Source: Gaiellasilicea sp037721555 (GTDB lineage Bacteria; Actinomycetota; Thermoleophilia; Gaiellales; Gaiellaceae). Taken from it: 64,000 nt of DNA. The position numbers and the translations under genes were made by a program. How positions within the stretch are numbered: position 1 is the stretch's first letter; the number at the start of each line of letters is the position of its first letter. The stretch is taken from positions 1 to 64,000 of the forward strand of contig JBBJOI010000002.1 in assembly GCA_037721555.1 (NCBI GenBank), given 5' to 3'. The notes under the pieces are model-generated. The model saw nothing but the letters and a program-made list of their open reading frames with translations. It did not search any database and had not been told where the DNA came from. Below are positions 42,832-51,374 of this stretch, piece by piece.

Positions 42832-43581
42832 ATGTTTGGACTCGACGATTGGATCGCAGGCTTCTCGGACGGCTCGTCGCTCTGGCTCGTGGTGCTCGTC
42901 GGCGTCGTCCTCGGGCTCCGGCACGCAACCGATCCGGATCACCTCGCGGCGGTGACGGCGTTGATCGCCTCGAACCGCGAGCGCTCGGGCCGCGCGGCGG
43001 CCCGGCTCGGCGCCGCCTGGGGACTTGGGCACGCAACGACGCTCTTCATCTTCGGACTTCCGATCGTGGTCTTCAACCGCTACCTCCCCGAGCGCGTCCA
43101 GCAGGTCGCCGAGACGGCCGTGGGTGTCCTGATCGTGCTGCTCGCGATCCGCCTGCTCAGCCGCTGGCGCGCCGGCTACTTCCACGCGCACATCCATGAG
43201 CACGACGGCGACAGCCACGTCCACCTGCACAGTCACGCCACGAGCGCGACGCACGAGCACCCGCACCCCACCAAGACGCGAACTCCCTTCGGCGCCTTCG
43301 GGATCGGCCTCATTCACGGGATGGGTGGCAGCGCCGGCGTCAGTCTGCTTCTCCTTGCCTCGATCGACTCCCGGCGGCTCGCCGTTGTCGCTCTCGTCCT
43401 GCTAGCCGCCTTCACCGCCGTCTCGATGACGATCGTGACGACGGGCTTCGGGGCGACCCTCTCGACCTCGCAGGTCCGCCGCAGTTTCAACCGCCTCGCC
43501 CCGGTCCTCGGCGTCACGAGCCTCGCCTTCGGGATCTGGTACGGCGCCGCCGTCTGGAGCCTCGCGCCCTATCCGTTCTGA
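42832..43581 (+). CDS. Nickel/cobalt-type membrane transporter
   Basis: A 249-residue membrane protein. Near the N-terminus it has LRHATDPDHLAAVTALIA, the H-x4-D-H motif of nickel permeases, then helices around GLGHATTLFIFGLPIVVF, a His-rich loop (AHIHEHDGDSHVHLHSHA) and GIGLIHGMGGSAGVSLLLL with a second histidine motif. It begins directly after the stop of the NicO gene. Two related transporters in one operon may take different steps of one metal route. Confidence 0.88.
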   Translation: MFGLDDWIAGFSDGSSLWLVVLVGVVLGLRHATDPDHLAAVTALIASNRERSGRAAARLGAAWGLGHATTLFIFGLPIVVFNRYLPERVQQVAETAVGVLIVLLAIRLLSRWRAGYFHAHIHEHDGDSHVHLHSHATSATHEHPHPTKTRTPFGAFGIGLIHGMGGSAGVSLLLLASIDSRRLAVVALVLLAAFTAVSMTIVTTGFGATLSTSQVRRSFNRLAPVLGVTSLAFGIWYGAAVWSLAPYPF

Positions 43582-43631
43582 GTTTCTTCACGGCTCGCGC
43601 GGGTACCCGTGACTCCCCCTGGAGGTCACAC

Positions 43632-44225
43632 ATTATTCGCCGGATCGATCGCATCGCCACCGAGCTGCCGCCGCCCTCCGATCCTGACCCGGCTGGAGCC
43701 GCGGCGGCGCAAGAGCTCCTGGGCGCTCGCTTCGGCGAAATGTCCACGTTCCTGAACTACACGTTCCAGTCGTTCAACTTCCGGACCGCCAGGGAGCGCG
43801 GCCGTTCTACGACCTCGTCGCGAACATCGCTGCCGAGGAGTTCGGTCACGCTCGAGCTCGTCGCCGCCGCGATCAACACGATGCTCACCGGCGCAAGCCC
43901 CACGAACGGGAAGGCGCCGAAGGCGGTCCTCGCCGGGCTGAAGGGAGTCGGCAATCCTCATCACTTCCTCGTCGGCGGGGCAGGGTGCCCTGCCGCAGAA
44001 CTCGCGGGGGCGGCCCTGTTCTCCCCCAAGGACTACCTGGAGCTCGCGGCCGTCTTCAATGGCCCCCATCCTGAGACGGGCGAGGACCTCGTCGTCGTCG
44101 ACGAGGCTCCCGAAGGCGTCCCTGCGTACGACCTGCCCGCTCAGACGGCTGTCTTCGCCCCCGATTACGCACCGGAGGACATCGCGGCGATCGCCGAGAG
44201 GCTCCGCAAGATGCGGCGCTGCGTG
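43632..44225 (+). pseudogene. Manganese catalase, decayed
   Basis: After GGAGG the start codon is ATT. The reading RRIDRIATELPPPSDPDPAG then ARFGEMSTFLNYTFQSFNFR is the N-terminus of a Mn-catalase. Two frameshifts follow (FYDLVANIAAEEFGH lies in another frame), then LVAAAINTMLTGAS and GNPHHFLVGG. About 90 residues holding the other manganese ligands are deleted; the text resumes at DYLELAAVFNGPHPETGEDL. It cannot be active. Confidence 0.82.
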
Positions 44226-44570
44226 ACGTCGTGGCGGTTGCCGTCGGTATCGGTTGTGAACGGCCTACGGATCGGCGCGAGACAATCGACGAGGGCGCGG
44301 CGCGGCGCCGGTGGCGTTGGCCTGTTACGCGCCGTGCCTCCCAAGACGAGAACAAGGGTTAGGGGTGGTGCCCTGGGATTAAAGGTAGGGGTGGGGGTGC
44401 TCTCGAGGGAACAGCGGGGGCAACCCAACGGCGACGTTCGATCCCGTCGCCCCCTGACGGGCTGAACCGATCGGCACGCCTCGAAGGGTCAGGTTCACAC
44501 CACGTAAGCCGCCGCGGCCGACTCGACACGAACGAGATGTGCGGAGTGAGTTGACCGAGCAGCGCGAGGC
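44226..44570. other. No gene recognised; one T-arm-like hairpin
   Basis: The region after the catalase relic has no convincing gene. At 44433-44456 GGCGACG and CGTCGCC enclose TTCGATCC, resembling a tRNA T-arm, next to a GGGGGCAACCCAAC stretch similar to the arm repeats at 61.7 kb. No tRNA is complete. Confidence 0.3.
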
Positions 44571-44578
44571 GCACGAGG

Positions 44579-44761
44579 TTGCGGCTCGGCGCCGCGAACC
44601 AGCTCGTGGAGCATGGCTTCCCGCACCGCCTGGCCGTAAGTCATTGCCACGAGGGGTGCCTCGATCTCCACGCGTTGATCGAACTGGCGGAGCGCGGCTG
44701 CCCACCGGCGGTAGCGGTACGCATCTTGGCTCCGTCCGACGAGGGGGCGGACGCGGCCTGA
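44579..44761 (+). CDS. Small protein of unknown function, possibly truncated
   Basis: Sixty codons read LVEHGFPHRLAVSHCHEGCL then LIELAERGCPPAVAVRILAP, with three cysteines and three histidines. It looks like genuine protein but lacks a good start (TTG). It ends 54 bp before the sigma-factor start used here. Confidence 0.4.
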   Translation: MRLGAANQLVEHGFPHRLAVSHCHEGCLDLHALIELAERGCPPAVAVRILAPSDEGADAA

Positions 44762-44814
44762 GCTCCGTTACGCTCTCGATCATCGAGCCGGCACACCGGG
44801 TCACTCAGCAAGCG

Positions 44815-45471
44815 GTGACTGAGAAGTCGCCTGGCACGCCAAGGCTCCTCGACGAGGAGTCGCGGGAGTGGCTGCGCTCGCTGCGCTCGGACGGTACGGC
44901 TCGGAACGAGGCGGTGGGGCGCCTGCACGCCCTGCTTCTGCGGGCTGCCCGCTTCGAGGTCGCCCGCCGCCGCCCGGCGCTGCCGTACCTGCGCGGGAAC
45001 GAGCTGGACGACATCGCTTTCGAGGCCGCCAACGACGCTCTCATCAGCGTGCTCGCGCGGCTGGACGACTTCCGCGGCGCCAGCCGCTTCACGACCTGGG
45101 TCTACAAGTTCGCCCTGCTCGAGGCCGCCGTCAAGCTGCGCAGGCGCGCCTGGCAGGGCCGCGAGGTTCCGCTCGAGCCCGAGACGTGGAGCCTGTTCTC
45201 GAGCACCGGTCTCGAGCCCGACGCAGCGGCCGAGCAGGGCGAGCTACTGACGGCGATCCAGAGCGCGATCGTGGAGGTCCTGACACCGCACCAGCGGCGC
45301 GTGCTTGTCGCACTGACGCTCAACGGCGTACCCATCGACGTCCTCGCAGACCGCCTGAGTACGACGCGCGGCGCCCTCTACAAGACTCTGCACGACGCAC
45401 GCCGGAAGCTGCGCCGGCACCTGGAGGAGTCCGGACTCTCGCTCGGCCCATGGTTGTCGGAGACCAGCTGA
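44815..45471 (+). CDS. ECF-type RNA polymerase sigma factor
   Basis: A 218-residue sigma-70 family protein. Region 2 includes LDDIAFEAANDALISVLARL and FRGASRFTTWVYKFALLEAA (the -10 recognition helix); region 4 has LTPHQRRVLVALTLNGVPID and the helix-turn-helix ADRLSTTRGALYKTLHDARR. It directs polymerase to a small set of promoters. GTG at 44815 is the most plausible start. The stop overlaps the ATG of an anti-sigma-like gene (TGATG), the usual arrangement. Confidence 0.9.
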   Translation: MTEKSPGTPRLLDEESREWLRSLRSDGTARNEAVGRLHALLLRAARFEVARRRPALPYLRGNELDDIAFEAANDALISVLARLDDFRGASRFTTWVYKFALLEAAVKLRRRAWQGREVPLEPETWSLFSSTGLEPDAAAEQGELLTAIQSAIVEVLTPHQRRVLVALTLNGVPIDVLADRLSTTRGALYKTLHDARRKLRRHLEESGLSLGPWLSETS

Positions 45472-45704
45472 TGGAGCGACCCGATCTCACGCAGGCGCTC
45501 GGCCGCCTGCTCGGCCCGGCCGAGCCGGAGGTCGGCTGTGAGGTGTGCTTCGACGAGCTCGACCGTTACGTCGAGCTCGAGCTGGCCGGAGAGGACGCCG
45601 ACGCGGCGATTCCCGGCCTGCGCGCGCACCTCCACGGCTGCCCGGCCTGCCGCGAGGAGCACGAGAGCCTGCGCGCGCTCGTCGCCGGCGAGCAGGCTCT
45701 GTAG
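45471..45704 (+). CDS. Anti-sigma-like zinc-finger protein
   Basis: A 77-residue protein with the zinc-binding pattern of mycothiol-type anti-sigma factors: CEVCFDELDRYVELEL then LRAHLHGCPACREEHESLRA (His-x3-Cys-x2-Cys). It should hold the sigma factor encoded just upstream and release it on a redox or metal signal. The start overlaps the sigma stop. Confidence 0.85.
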   Translation: MERPDLTQALGRLLGPAEPEVGCEVCFDELDRYVELELAGEDADAAIPGLRAHLHGCPACREEHESLRALVAGEQAL

Positions 45705-45721
45705 CTCCCGGGGGCCGTAGA

Positions 45722-46399
45722 TTGGGCAGGTACGCTCCCGACCGGCTCCAGTTCGAGCGCTTGCCGGCGGAGGAAATGGCTTGCCGGAGCGCCGAGTTCC
45801 TCGCCCTCATGCGGCGACGGCGATCGGTACGGCAGTTCAGCACCGAACCGGTGCCGCGTGCGCTGATCGAGAACGCCATCCGCACTGCCGGCACTGCACC
45901 ATCGGGCGCTAACCAGCAGCCGTGGACGTTTGTCGCGGTCTCGGATCCGGAGGTCAAGGCCGCGATCCGCGTCGCCGCCGAGCGGGAGGAGGAGCTCCTC
46001 TACCGGGAGCGCGCGAGCGAGGAGTACCTCGAGGCGATCGAGCCGATCGGGACCGACTCCCTGAAGCCGCACATCACCGAGGCGCCCTCGCTGATCGTCG
46101 TCTTCGAGCAGCCGTGGGGCCTCGACGGGCACGGCAAGAGGAAGAAGCACTATTACGTCCGCGAGTCGGTCGGAATCGCCGTCGGGTTCCTGCTCGCGTC
46201 GCTGCACAGCGCCGGACTCGCGACGCTTACGCACGCTCCCTCGCCCATGGGGTTTCTGAAGGAGATCCTTGGTCGGCCTGAGAACGAGCGGCCCTTCCTG
46301 CTCATTCCCGTCGGCTACCCCGCGGCCGACGCTACCGTCCCGTCGCTCGCGAAGAAGTCGCTGCGCGAGATCGCCGAGTTCGTCGACGCGAGTCGATGA
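45722..46399 (+). CDS. Nitroreductase-family protein (IYD/BluB-like)
   Basis: A 225-residue FMN-binding nitroreductase. It has MRRRRSVRQFSTEPVPRALI, the flavin-phosphate segment AGTAPSGANQQPWTFV, YYVRESVGIAVGFLLASLHS and the end THAPSPMGFLKEILGRPENE. The order matches the iodotyrosine-deiodinase-like branch. TTG at 45722 keeps the conserved N-terminal RYAPDRL; ATG at 45776 is an alternative. It follows the anti-sigma gene by 17 bp. Confidence 0.88.
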   Translation: MGRYAPDRLQFERLPAEEMACRSAEFLALMRRRRSVRQFSTEPVPRALIENAIRTAGTAPSGANQQPWTFVAVSDPEVKAAIRVAAEREEELLYRERASEEYLEAIEPIGTDSLKPHITEAPSLIVVFEQPWGLDGHGKRKKHYYVRESVGIAVGFLLASLHSAGLATLTHAPSPMGFLKEILGRPENERPFLLIPVGYPAADATVPSLAKKSLREIAEFVDASR

Positions 46400-46626
46400 C
46401 ATCGATCGTTCGATGAACGTCGAGGCCGTCTCGACAATCGCGCACACCCCCGCAGGCGGTCTTCGAATTTCGCGCCGATCCCTGCAATCACGGCGCCTCG
46501 AGCACGCGTTCGTCGAGCTAAGCCGCTTAAAGGGCGGGATCTCGAGAGCCCGAACCAGCGGCTACGTCCGAATCAAGCGCCTGCTTCGGTCGCACGCGTC
46601 TGGCGCGGACGAGAGTGCTGGTGGCC

Positions 46627-46653
46627 GGCTGAGGGCTGAGGGCTGAGGGCTGA
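46627..46653. repeat. Short tandem repeat GGGCTGA
   Basis: Four near-perfect 7-bp units (the first starts C instead of G) in a non-coding gap between the nitroreductase and DUF1622 genes. No other structure is seen in this 280-bp gap. Confidence 0.7.
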
Positions 46654-46683
46654 CGAACGGTGCCACTTCGAGGAACGGCTCCG

Positions 46684-47115
46684 TCACGAAGAGACCTTCT
46701 TTGGCGCGTGTCCGCTGAGCTGCTGCCATGGCCATAGTCCCTCGAGCTCGAGCTCGAGCTCGAGCTCGAGGGTGAAGCTCAGGAAGGTTCGAACGGCGAC
46801 GATGATCACGAGCACGACGACACTGCGGAACGTGGGCGACACTGCAACGGTTCGGATGATGTCGGCAGCGACGAGGAATTTGAGGCCCAGCAGGATCGCG
46901 CGGCCGATGCCTTGGCGGTAATGCCGGAGGCGATCCACCCCTTGGCTCTCGTCCCGCCGCAGTCCGAAGACGATCAACGTGTAGGCGACGCCGAGAGTGA
47001 TGGCCGCAACGCCGGCCCCGTCGATCACCTTCCCTGCAAGCTCCACATGTCCGCAAACGTCATCCCGCTTCCGCCTTTCCTCCTCCGCTTTCCCGGTGCG
47101 TCCCGACCTCGACAA
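46684..47115 (-). CDS. DUF1622 membrane protein
   Basis: A protein of up to 143 residues. The DUF1622 core begins VELAGKVIDGAGVAAITLGV and includes a helix YTLIVFGL, then GIGRAILLGLKFLVAADIIR and the last helix VVVLVIIVAVRTFLSFTL. The C-terminal tail is expanded by a 30-bp CTCGAG repeat, giving ELELELELE before GLWPW. TTG at 47115 is the outer start; GTG at 47046 begins directly at the conserved core and may be the true one. Confidence 0.82.
   Translation of the reverse strand: MSRSGRTGKAEEERRKRDDVCGHVELAGKVIDGAGVAAITLGVAYTLIVFGLRRDESQGVDRLRHYRQGIGRAILLGLKFLVAADIIRTVAVSPTFRSVVVLVIIVAVRTFLSFTLELELELELEGLWPWQQLSGHAPKKVSS
46741..46770. repeat. Hexanucleotide repeat CTCGAG x5
   Basis: Five exact CTCGAG units inside the DUF1622 gene. 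Each adds Leu-Glu, so changes in copy number keep the frame. It may be a slippage hotspot. Confidence 0.9.
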
Positions 47116-47177
47116 CGCGGTCGTTTCACCGGCACGCCAGGCGAGACGGACTCGAGCTATTCGGCGGCGCCGCCCCT

Positions 47178-47564
47178 TTATCCAGAGGGGTTGACCACCT
47201 CGTCCTTCCGGGCGACGATCGCACCGAGGACTTCGTGCTGCTCGCGCTCGGGCACGTTGAAGTGGGCGAGCGCGCGCTGGATCTCGGCCCCTACCTCGTC
47301 GAACTCCTCGGAAGTGATGTGGAGATGCTCATGCGCCTGATCCAGCGGTTTCCCGGTGTACTCGAACGGGCCGCCGGCCGCTGCAGAAACCCACAGCGTC
47401 CGCATGAACTTGAGGCTCGGCAGGTTGCCGTTGTCGTTCCATTCCTTCAGCGCAGGATTTACGTTGAGTTTCGGGTTCGTGATGATGTGATCGCTGAAGC
47501 GATCGACGACCAATGCGATCGCGTCGACCCCTCCCAGCCGTTCGTACAGCGTCTGCTCCTTCAC
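47178..47564 (-). CDS. Truncated haemoglobin (group I)
   Basis: A 128-residue 2/2 globin. It opens TLYERLGGVDAIALVVDRFS with the short helix A and the glycine pair, has the E-helix/loop LKFMRTLWVSAAAGGPFEYT and the proximal histidine in LDQAHEHLHITSEEFD. Globins of this type bind oxygen or nitric oxide. GTG follows GAAGAGGAGGAACC. A CRP-like palindrome lies 73 bp upstream, and a Crp/Fnr-family gene lies beyond it on the same strand. Confidence 0.9.
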   Translation of the reverse strand: MKEQTLYERLGGVDAIALVVDRFSDHIITNPKLNVNPALKEWNDNGNLPSLKFMRTLWVSAAAGGPFEYTGKPLDQAHEHLHITSEEFDEVGAEIQRALAHFNVPEREQHEVLGAIVARKDEVVNPSG

Positions 47565-47636
47565 GGTTCCTCCTCTTCCTTCCGCCGGTCCGGCAGCGTG
47601 GTCGTGCTGAACCTACGCGTCCGTCGTCGCACACGC

Positions 47637-47652
47637 AGTGAGAGTTCTCACA
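47637..47652. promoter_or_regulatory. CRP/FNR-like operator upstream of the globin gene
   Basis: AGTGA-GAGTTC-TCACA matches the GTGA-N6-TCAC form recognised by Crp/Fnr-family proteins and is a perfect palindrome over 14 bases. A further TTCTCAC half-site lies about 20 bp on. It sits between the regulator gene and the globin it may control. Confidence 0.55.
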
Positions 47653-47677
47653 GGGCCGAGCCGCGTCTCAGGTGTTC

Positions 47678-48336
47678 TCACGGAACGAGCGTCTCGGGCG
47701 CGACGAGCAATCGGTACGACCGACCATCACGGCGAACGAAGTCCTCCCGCTCGAGAACGTCCAGCGCGCGTGTCACCGTCTCCCGGGCAGAGCCGACCAT
47801 CTCGGCAAGCAACTCGTGCGTCAGCGGAAACTGCACATGAACGCCGTCGGGTGCGTCCCGCCCATGGTCGCCGGCGAGCTGCATCAGCTTGCGGCGCACG
47901 CGATCCGTGTGGCGGATATCGGCGAGGGCGAGGATCGTCGCAGACTTCTGGCGGAGGGTCGACTCGATGAGTTCCACTACGATTTGCGCTCCCTCCGGCA
48001 CCTCGAGCAGCTGACGGCGTATGGACTCCGGGACGACGGTGACGAGCGAGCCGACGAGCGCGACAGGGTTTCGCCTCTTGCGAGTGGCGGCAGCAGCGTG
48101 CCCGCCGCCCCGTAGCAGCTGACGACGCGGCGTCCGGACGCGCCCGCCGTTCGCACGACGACGAAGCCGTCTTCGACGAGGATGAAGGCGCCGTTCGGCA
48201 ACGACGTGGGCGTGAGCGAGGCGTCCGCGGCGAGCTCGCGGCTCGCGCAGCGCGCGAGGAATTCCTCGGCCCTTGTCCTCGCCTCGTCGCTGCGGAAGCC
48301 GGTGAGCAGCGTGCTGACGCGCGTCGAATGCCGCAT
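47678..48336 (-). pseudogene. Crp/Fnr-family regulator, frameshifted
   Basis: The N-terminal sensor half (MRHSTRVSTLLTGF, then LPNGAFILVEDGFVVVRTAG and YGAAGTLLPPLARGE) and the DNA-binding half (ALVGSLVTVVPESIR onward, with LTHELLAEMVGSARETVTRA as the recognition helix region) are in different frames. The break is near 48065 at GAAACCCTG. No cysteines for an iron-sulphur cluster are seen, so a nucleotide or redox ligand is unknown. Restoring one base would give about 219 residues. Confidence 0.8.
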
Positions 48337-48389
48337 GCCTGTCTTCGCGTGGGCCTGAGGCGGAACTTTGGGCAAGCACGAGGTCATTG

Positions 48390-48399
48390 CTCACGTGAG
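48390..48399. promoter_or_regulatory. Palindrome CTCACGTGAG between divergent genes
   Basis: A perfect 10-bp palindrome in the gap between the Crp/Fnr-type gene and the Rieske reductase gene. It may be a regulator site for either; no further support. Confidence 0.3.
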
Positions 48400-48529
48400 T
48401 GAGAGCCTTCGGCGATCTCTTACTGGCGAGGGTGGACGCGCGGCGCTGGCGTACGCGCAGGTAACAGGTAAGGAGATCCGGCGCGCGGACGCTAACGATT
48501 CGACCACGCATCCCGTGCTAGGAGACGAA

Positions 48530-50143
48530 ATGCCAGCAGAACCAACCTACGTCGTCGTCGGCGCGAGCCTTGCGGGCGCGCGAGCAGCCGAGGCGCTGCG
48601 CGAGCAGGGCTTCGACGGCCGCATCGAGCTGATCGGGGCGGAGGCCGAGCGGCCCTACAATCGGCCGCCACTCTCCAAGGGCTTCCTGCTCGGCGAGACA
48701 CCTCGCGACAAGGTCTTCGTGCACGCGGAGAGTTTCTACGCGGACAATGAGATCGAACTGCGACGCGCGACGACCGTCGAGGCGATCGACACGTCGAGCG
48801 GTGAGGTCGTCCTCGCGGGCAGCGAGAGATCGCGTTTCGATCGCCTGCTGCTCGCGACCGGCGCGGAGCCACGGCGCCTCTCCGTGCCGGGCGCCGGTCT
48901 CGACGGCATCCTCTACCTGCGTGACCTCGACGACGCCGAGCGTCTGCGCGACCGGATCGAGCAGGGCGGACGGGCGGTCTTCATCGGCGCCGGCTGGATC
49001 GGGGCCGAGGTCGCGGCGGTCGCCAGGGAAACAGGCCTCGAGGTGACGATCGTCGAGCGGGGCTCCGTTCCCCTGGAGCGCGTCCTCGGACGAGAGGTCG
49101 GGGCGGTCTTCGCCGACCTCCACCGCGAGCACGGCGTCGACTTCCGTTCGGGAACGACGCTCGAGGGCTTCGAGGGAAACGGCTCGGTCGAGAGGGTGCG
49201 GACGACCGACGGGAGGCAGATCGAAGCCGACGTCGTCGTCGTCGGGATCGGTGTGATCCCGCGCACCTCGCTCGCCGAGCAGGCCGGCATCAGGGTCGAG
49301 AACGGGATCCTCGTCGACGAGCACCTGCAGACGAGCGTCCCGGGGATCTTCGCCGCCGGCGACGTCGCCAATGCTCGCCACCCCCTCTACGGCCAGCACC
49401 TCCGCTTCGAGCACTGGAGCAACGCGCGCTACCAGGGACCGGCAGCGGCGGCGAGCATGCTCGGAGGAGGCGATCCCTACGGGCGCATCCCCTTCTTCTT
49501 CTCCGAGCAGTACGACGTCGCGGTCCGGTACTCGGGGTACGCGGCGCGTTGGGACGAGGTCGTCTTCCGCGGCGACCCCGCGACACGCGAGTTCATGGTC
49601 TTCTGGCTCGCGGACGGGCGCGTGCTCGCCGGGATGGACGTCAATGCCGGCGAAGGCCGGGAAGCCGTTGAGGCGCTGATCCTTGCGAGCAAGGAGATCG
49701 ACCGGGCGAGGCTCGCCGACCTGAGCGTGCCGCTTGCGACCGCGATCTCCGAGCCGGTGGCGCGCGGGCGAAGGTCGCGTGGGAATCCTCTTGCGGCGGC
49801 GACGGGCTTCGTGGCGGACGGCCTCAACTTCACGCGGCGCTTCGTCGGCGACCGCCTGAGCACGGCGGAGGCGATGCCTGTCGACGAGCTGGCCGACGGC
49901 GAAGCGAGGATCTCGAGCGTCGACGGCGCCAAGGTGGCCGTGTACAAGGACGAGACCGGCTCGATCCACGCCGTCTCGCCGGTGTGCACCCACATGCGCT
50001 GCCTCGTCGACTGGAACGCCGTCGAGAAGACGTGGGACTGTCCCTGCCACGGCTCCCGCTTCGACGTCGACGGCCATGTGCTGGAAGGGCCTGCGAAGCG
50101 CGATCTGGAGCCAAAGGAAGTGCCTCCGGGCAGCGCCCGATGA
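48530..50143 (+). CDS. Ferredoxin reductase fused to a Rieske domain
   Basis: A 537-residue flavoprotein. Residues 5-35 are the FAD Rossmann motif (YVVVGASLAGARAAEALREQ); a second dinucleotide-binding motif VFIGAGWIGAEVAAVARETG is for NAD(P)H; GIFAAGDVAN closes the FAD site. From about residue 440 a Rieske domain has both ligand pairs: VCTHMRC and CPCHGSRFD. It moves electrons from NAD(P)H through FAD and a [2Fe-2S] cluster. ATG follows AGGAGACGAA. The next gene overlaps its stop by ATGA. Confidence 0.93.
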   Translation: MPAEPTYVVVGASLAGARAAEALREQGFDGRIELIGAEAERPYNRPPLSKGFLLGETPRDKVFVHAESFYADNEIELRRATTVEAIDTSSGEVVLAGSERSRFDRLLLATGAEPRRLSVPGAGLDGILYLRDLDDAERLRDRIEQGGRAVFIGAGWIGAEVAAVARETGLEVTIVERGSVPLERVLGREVGAVFADLHREHGVDFRSGTTLEGFEGNGSVERVRTTDGRQIEADVVVVGIGVIPRTSLAEQAGIRVENGILVDEHLQTSVPGIFAAGDVANARHPLYGQHLRFEHWSNARYQGPAAAASMLGGGDPYGRIPFFFSEQYDVAVRYSGYAARWDEVVFRGDPATREFMVFWLADGRVLAGMDVNAGEGREAVEALILASKEIDRARLADLSVPLATAISEPVARGRRSRGNPLAAATGFVADGLNFTRRFVGDRLSTAEAMPVDELADGEARISSVDGAKVAVYKDETGSIHAVSPVCTHMRCLVDWNAVEKTWDCPCHGSRFDVDGHVLEGPAKRDLEPKEVPPGSAR

Positions 50144-50610
50144 GCGCGGGAAGCAGGCGAGCGCTTCCCGACAAGCGCCGATTGACGACCGCACTCGGCC
50201 GCTACTTCGTGAACCCGCTGGTGAGGCGGGCGATCGAGCTCGGGGTGGGACCGCCGGCCTATGCGATCCTGGAGACGGTCGGCCGCAAGACGAGCGAGCC
50301 GCGACGGACGCCGGTCGGCAACGGCCTCAAAGGCGACACGTTCTGGATCGTGGCCGAGCACGGCCGGCGCGCCGGCTACGTGCGCAACATCGCCGCCAAC
50401 CCGCGCGTGCGCGTCAAGGCCGGCGGCCGCTGGCGATGCGGCGAGCGTCTTCGGCGCACTCCTCGGACTCCGAGCGAGGAGGGCGCTTCAGCCTCGTCCC
50501 AGCCGTCCCCTTCACGAGCACCCGTCGCTACCGGCGCGACGAACGGGCTTCCCTTCTTCATCTCGGGGACGCAGGCCCTCGCCGTCCCCATGCCTTTTCG
50601 GCGTGTGTAA
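50140..50610 (+). CDS. F420-type nitroreductase/quinone-reductase-fold protein, C-terminus aberrant
   Basis: The first 100 residues (LGRYFVNPLVRRAIELGVGP, ILETVGRKTSEPRRTPVGNG, FWIVAEHGRRAGYVRNIAAN, PRVRVKAGGRW) match deazaflavin-dependent nitroreductases of the Ddn type. After GGRWRCGE the expected strand is missing and the sequence turns low-complexity and antisense to the next gene. It is probably frameshifted near 50440. It is coupled to the Rieske reductase gene by ATGA. Confidence 0.7.
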   Translation: MSAGSRRALPDKRRLTTALGRYFVNPLVRRAIELGVGPPAYAILETVGRKTSEPRRTPVGNGLKGDTFWIVAEHGRRAGYVRNIAANPRVRVKAGGRWRCGERLRRTPRTPSEEGASASSQPSPSRAPVATGATNGLPFFISGTQALAVPMPFRRV

Positions 50611-50928
50611 CGCCTCGAGCAACGCTGCTCGCACCCACCGCTCGTCGGGCTCGCCGGCGAGGCCGGTCGAGGTTCGGTACATGCGGCAGGAGTACGTGAA
50701 GGCCGCTCGCTCGTCAGCCCCCGGCTCGACGTCTCTCCCGTTGACGCGTATCGTCGGCGAGCCAAGAAAGCGGACGCGCTCGGCTGCGGCGACATCGGGG
50801 ACGTCCACCAACCGCAGATCCGCGCTGATTGCAAGCTCGTCCGCGACGCGTTCGACCAGGGCGCGGGCTCGATCGTGGTTGGGACAGCCTTGGAAAGAGA
50901 GGATCTCGACCACCGGTTCGACCGCCAC
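50512..50928 (-). CDS. Thioredoxin-like protein (glutaredoxin-related)
   Basis: A 138-residue product. The thioredoxin fold is clear: VEILSFQGCPNHDRARALVE with a single N-terminal cysteine (G-C-P-N-H), LRLVDVPDVAAAERVRFLGS and cis-proline strand SPTIRVNGRDVEPGADE, then YSCRMYRT. GTG start. The last 25 residues look like read-through past the natural end, where it overlaps the convergent F420-type gene. Confidence 0.75.
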   Translation of the reverse strand: MAVEPVVEILSFQGCPNHDRARALVERVADELAISADLRLVDVPDVAAAERVRFLGSPTIRVNGRDVEPGADERAAFTYSCRMYRTSTGLAGEPDERWVRAALLEALHTPKRHGDGEGLRPRDEEGKPVRRAGSDGCS

Positions 50929-51374
50929 GCTGCCCGCTCTTCCCCTGGGCGGCGACGGGAAACCAAGCCGCAGAAGATCGAGCCCGACTACCCGCTCCTC
51001 GAGCGGGCTCGACGACCGAGAGTACAGCGCCGGCTGGGACTTCCCGGGCCGGCGCTTCTCGCGCTCACCAAGCACTTGCGAAGGCGGCGATATGGAGGCC
51101 CCTTCCGCTCGTGAGGTATCCGGTTGGGACTCCGGCTCCCGGATGCGTGAGCCGCCGCCCGCCGCTTCAGCGCGACCGATTTCGAGCGCCACTTCAGCAC
51201 GTGGCCGGCGGCGGCGCCATACGCGATGGGGTCGGCTTGCGGCCCCAGCGGCAGTGCGTGACTTCCGCCGATAGCGACGCCGCCCGCGGCGATTCCTTAC
51301 GGCACTGGCGTAAGAGCAATCGGCGGCGCCCTCACAAACGAGGTGGATGGCATGAACGTGGGAAGGAGGACGCA
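50929..51374. other. No gene recognised
   Basis: About 445 bp with open frames on both strands but no familiar sequence. The last 15 bases hold the ribosome site of the DUF4383 fragment. Confidence 0.35.

Noticed and set aside
44430..44460. T-arm-like hairpin beside GGGGGCAACCC as a fifth att scar
   Set aside because: Only a single stem-loop matches; no anticodon arm or acceptor strand, so the evidence is too weak.
48518..50194. 558-residue minus-strand frame
   Set aside because: Antisense to the Rieske ferredoxin reductase.
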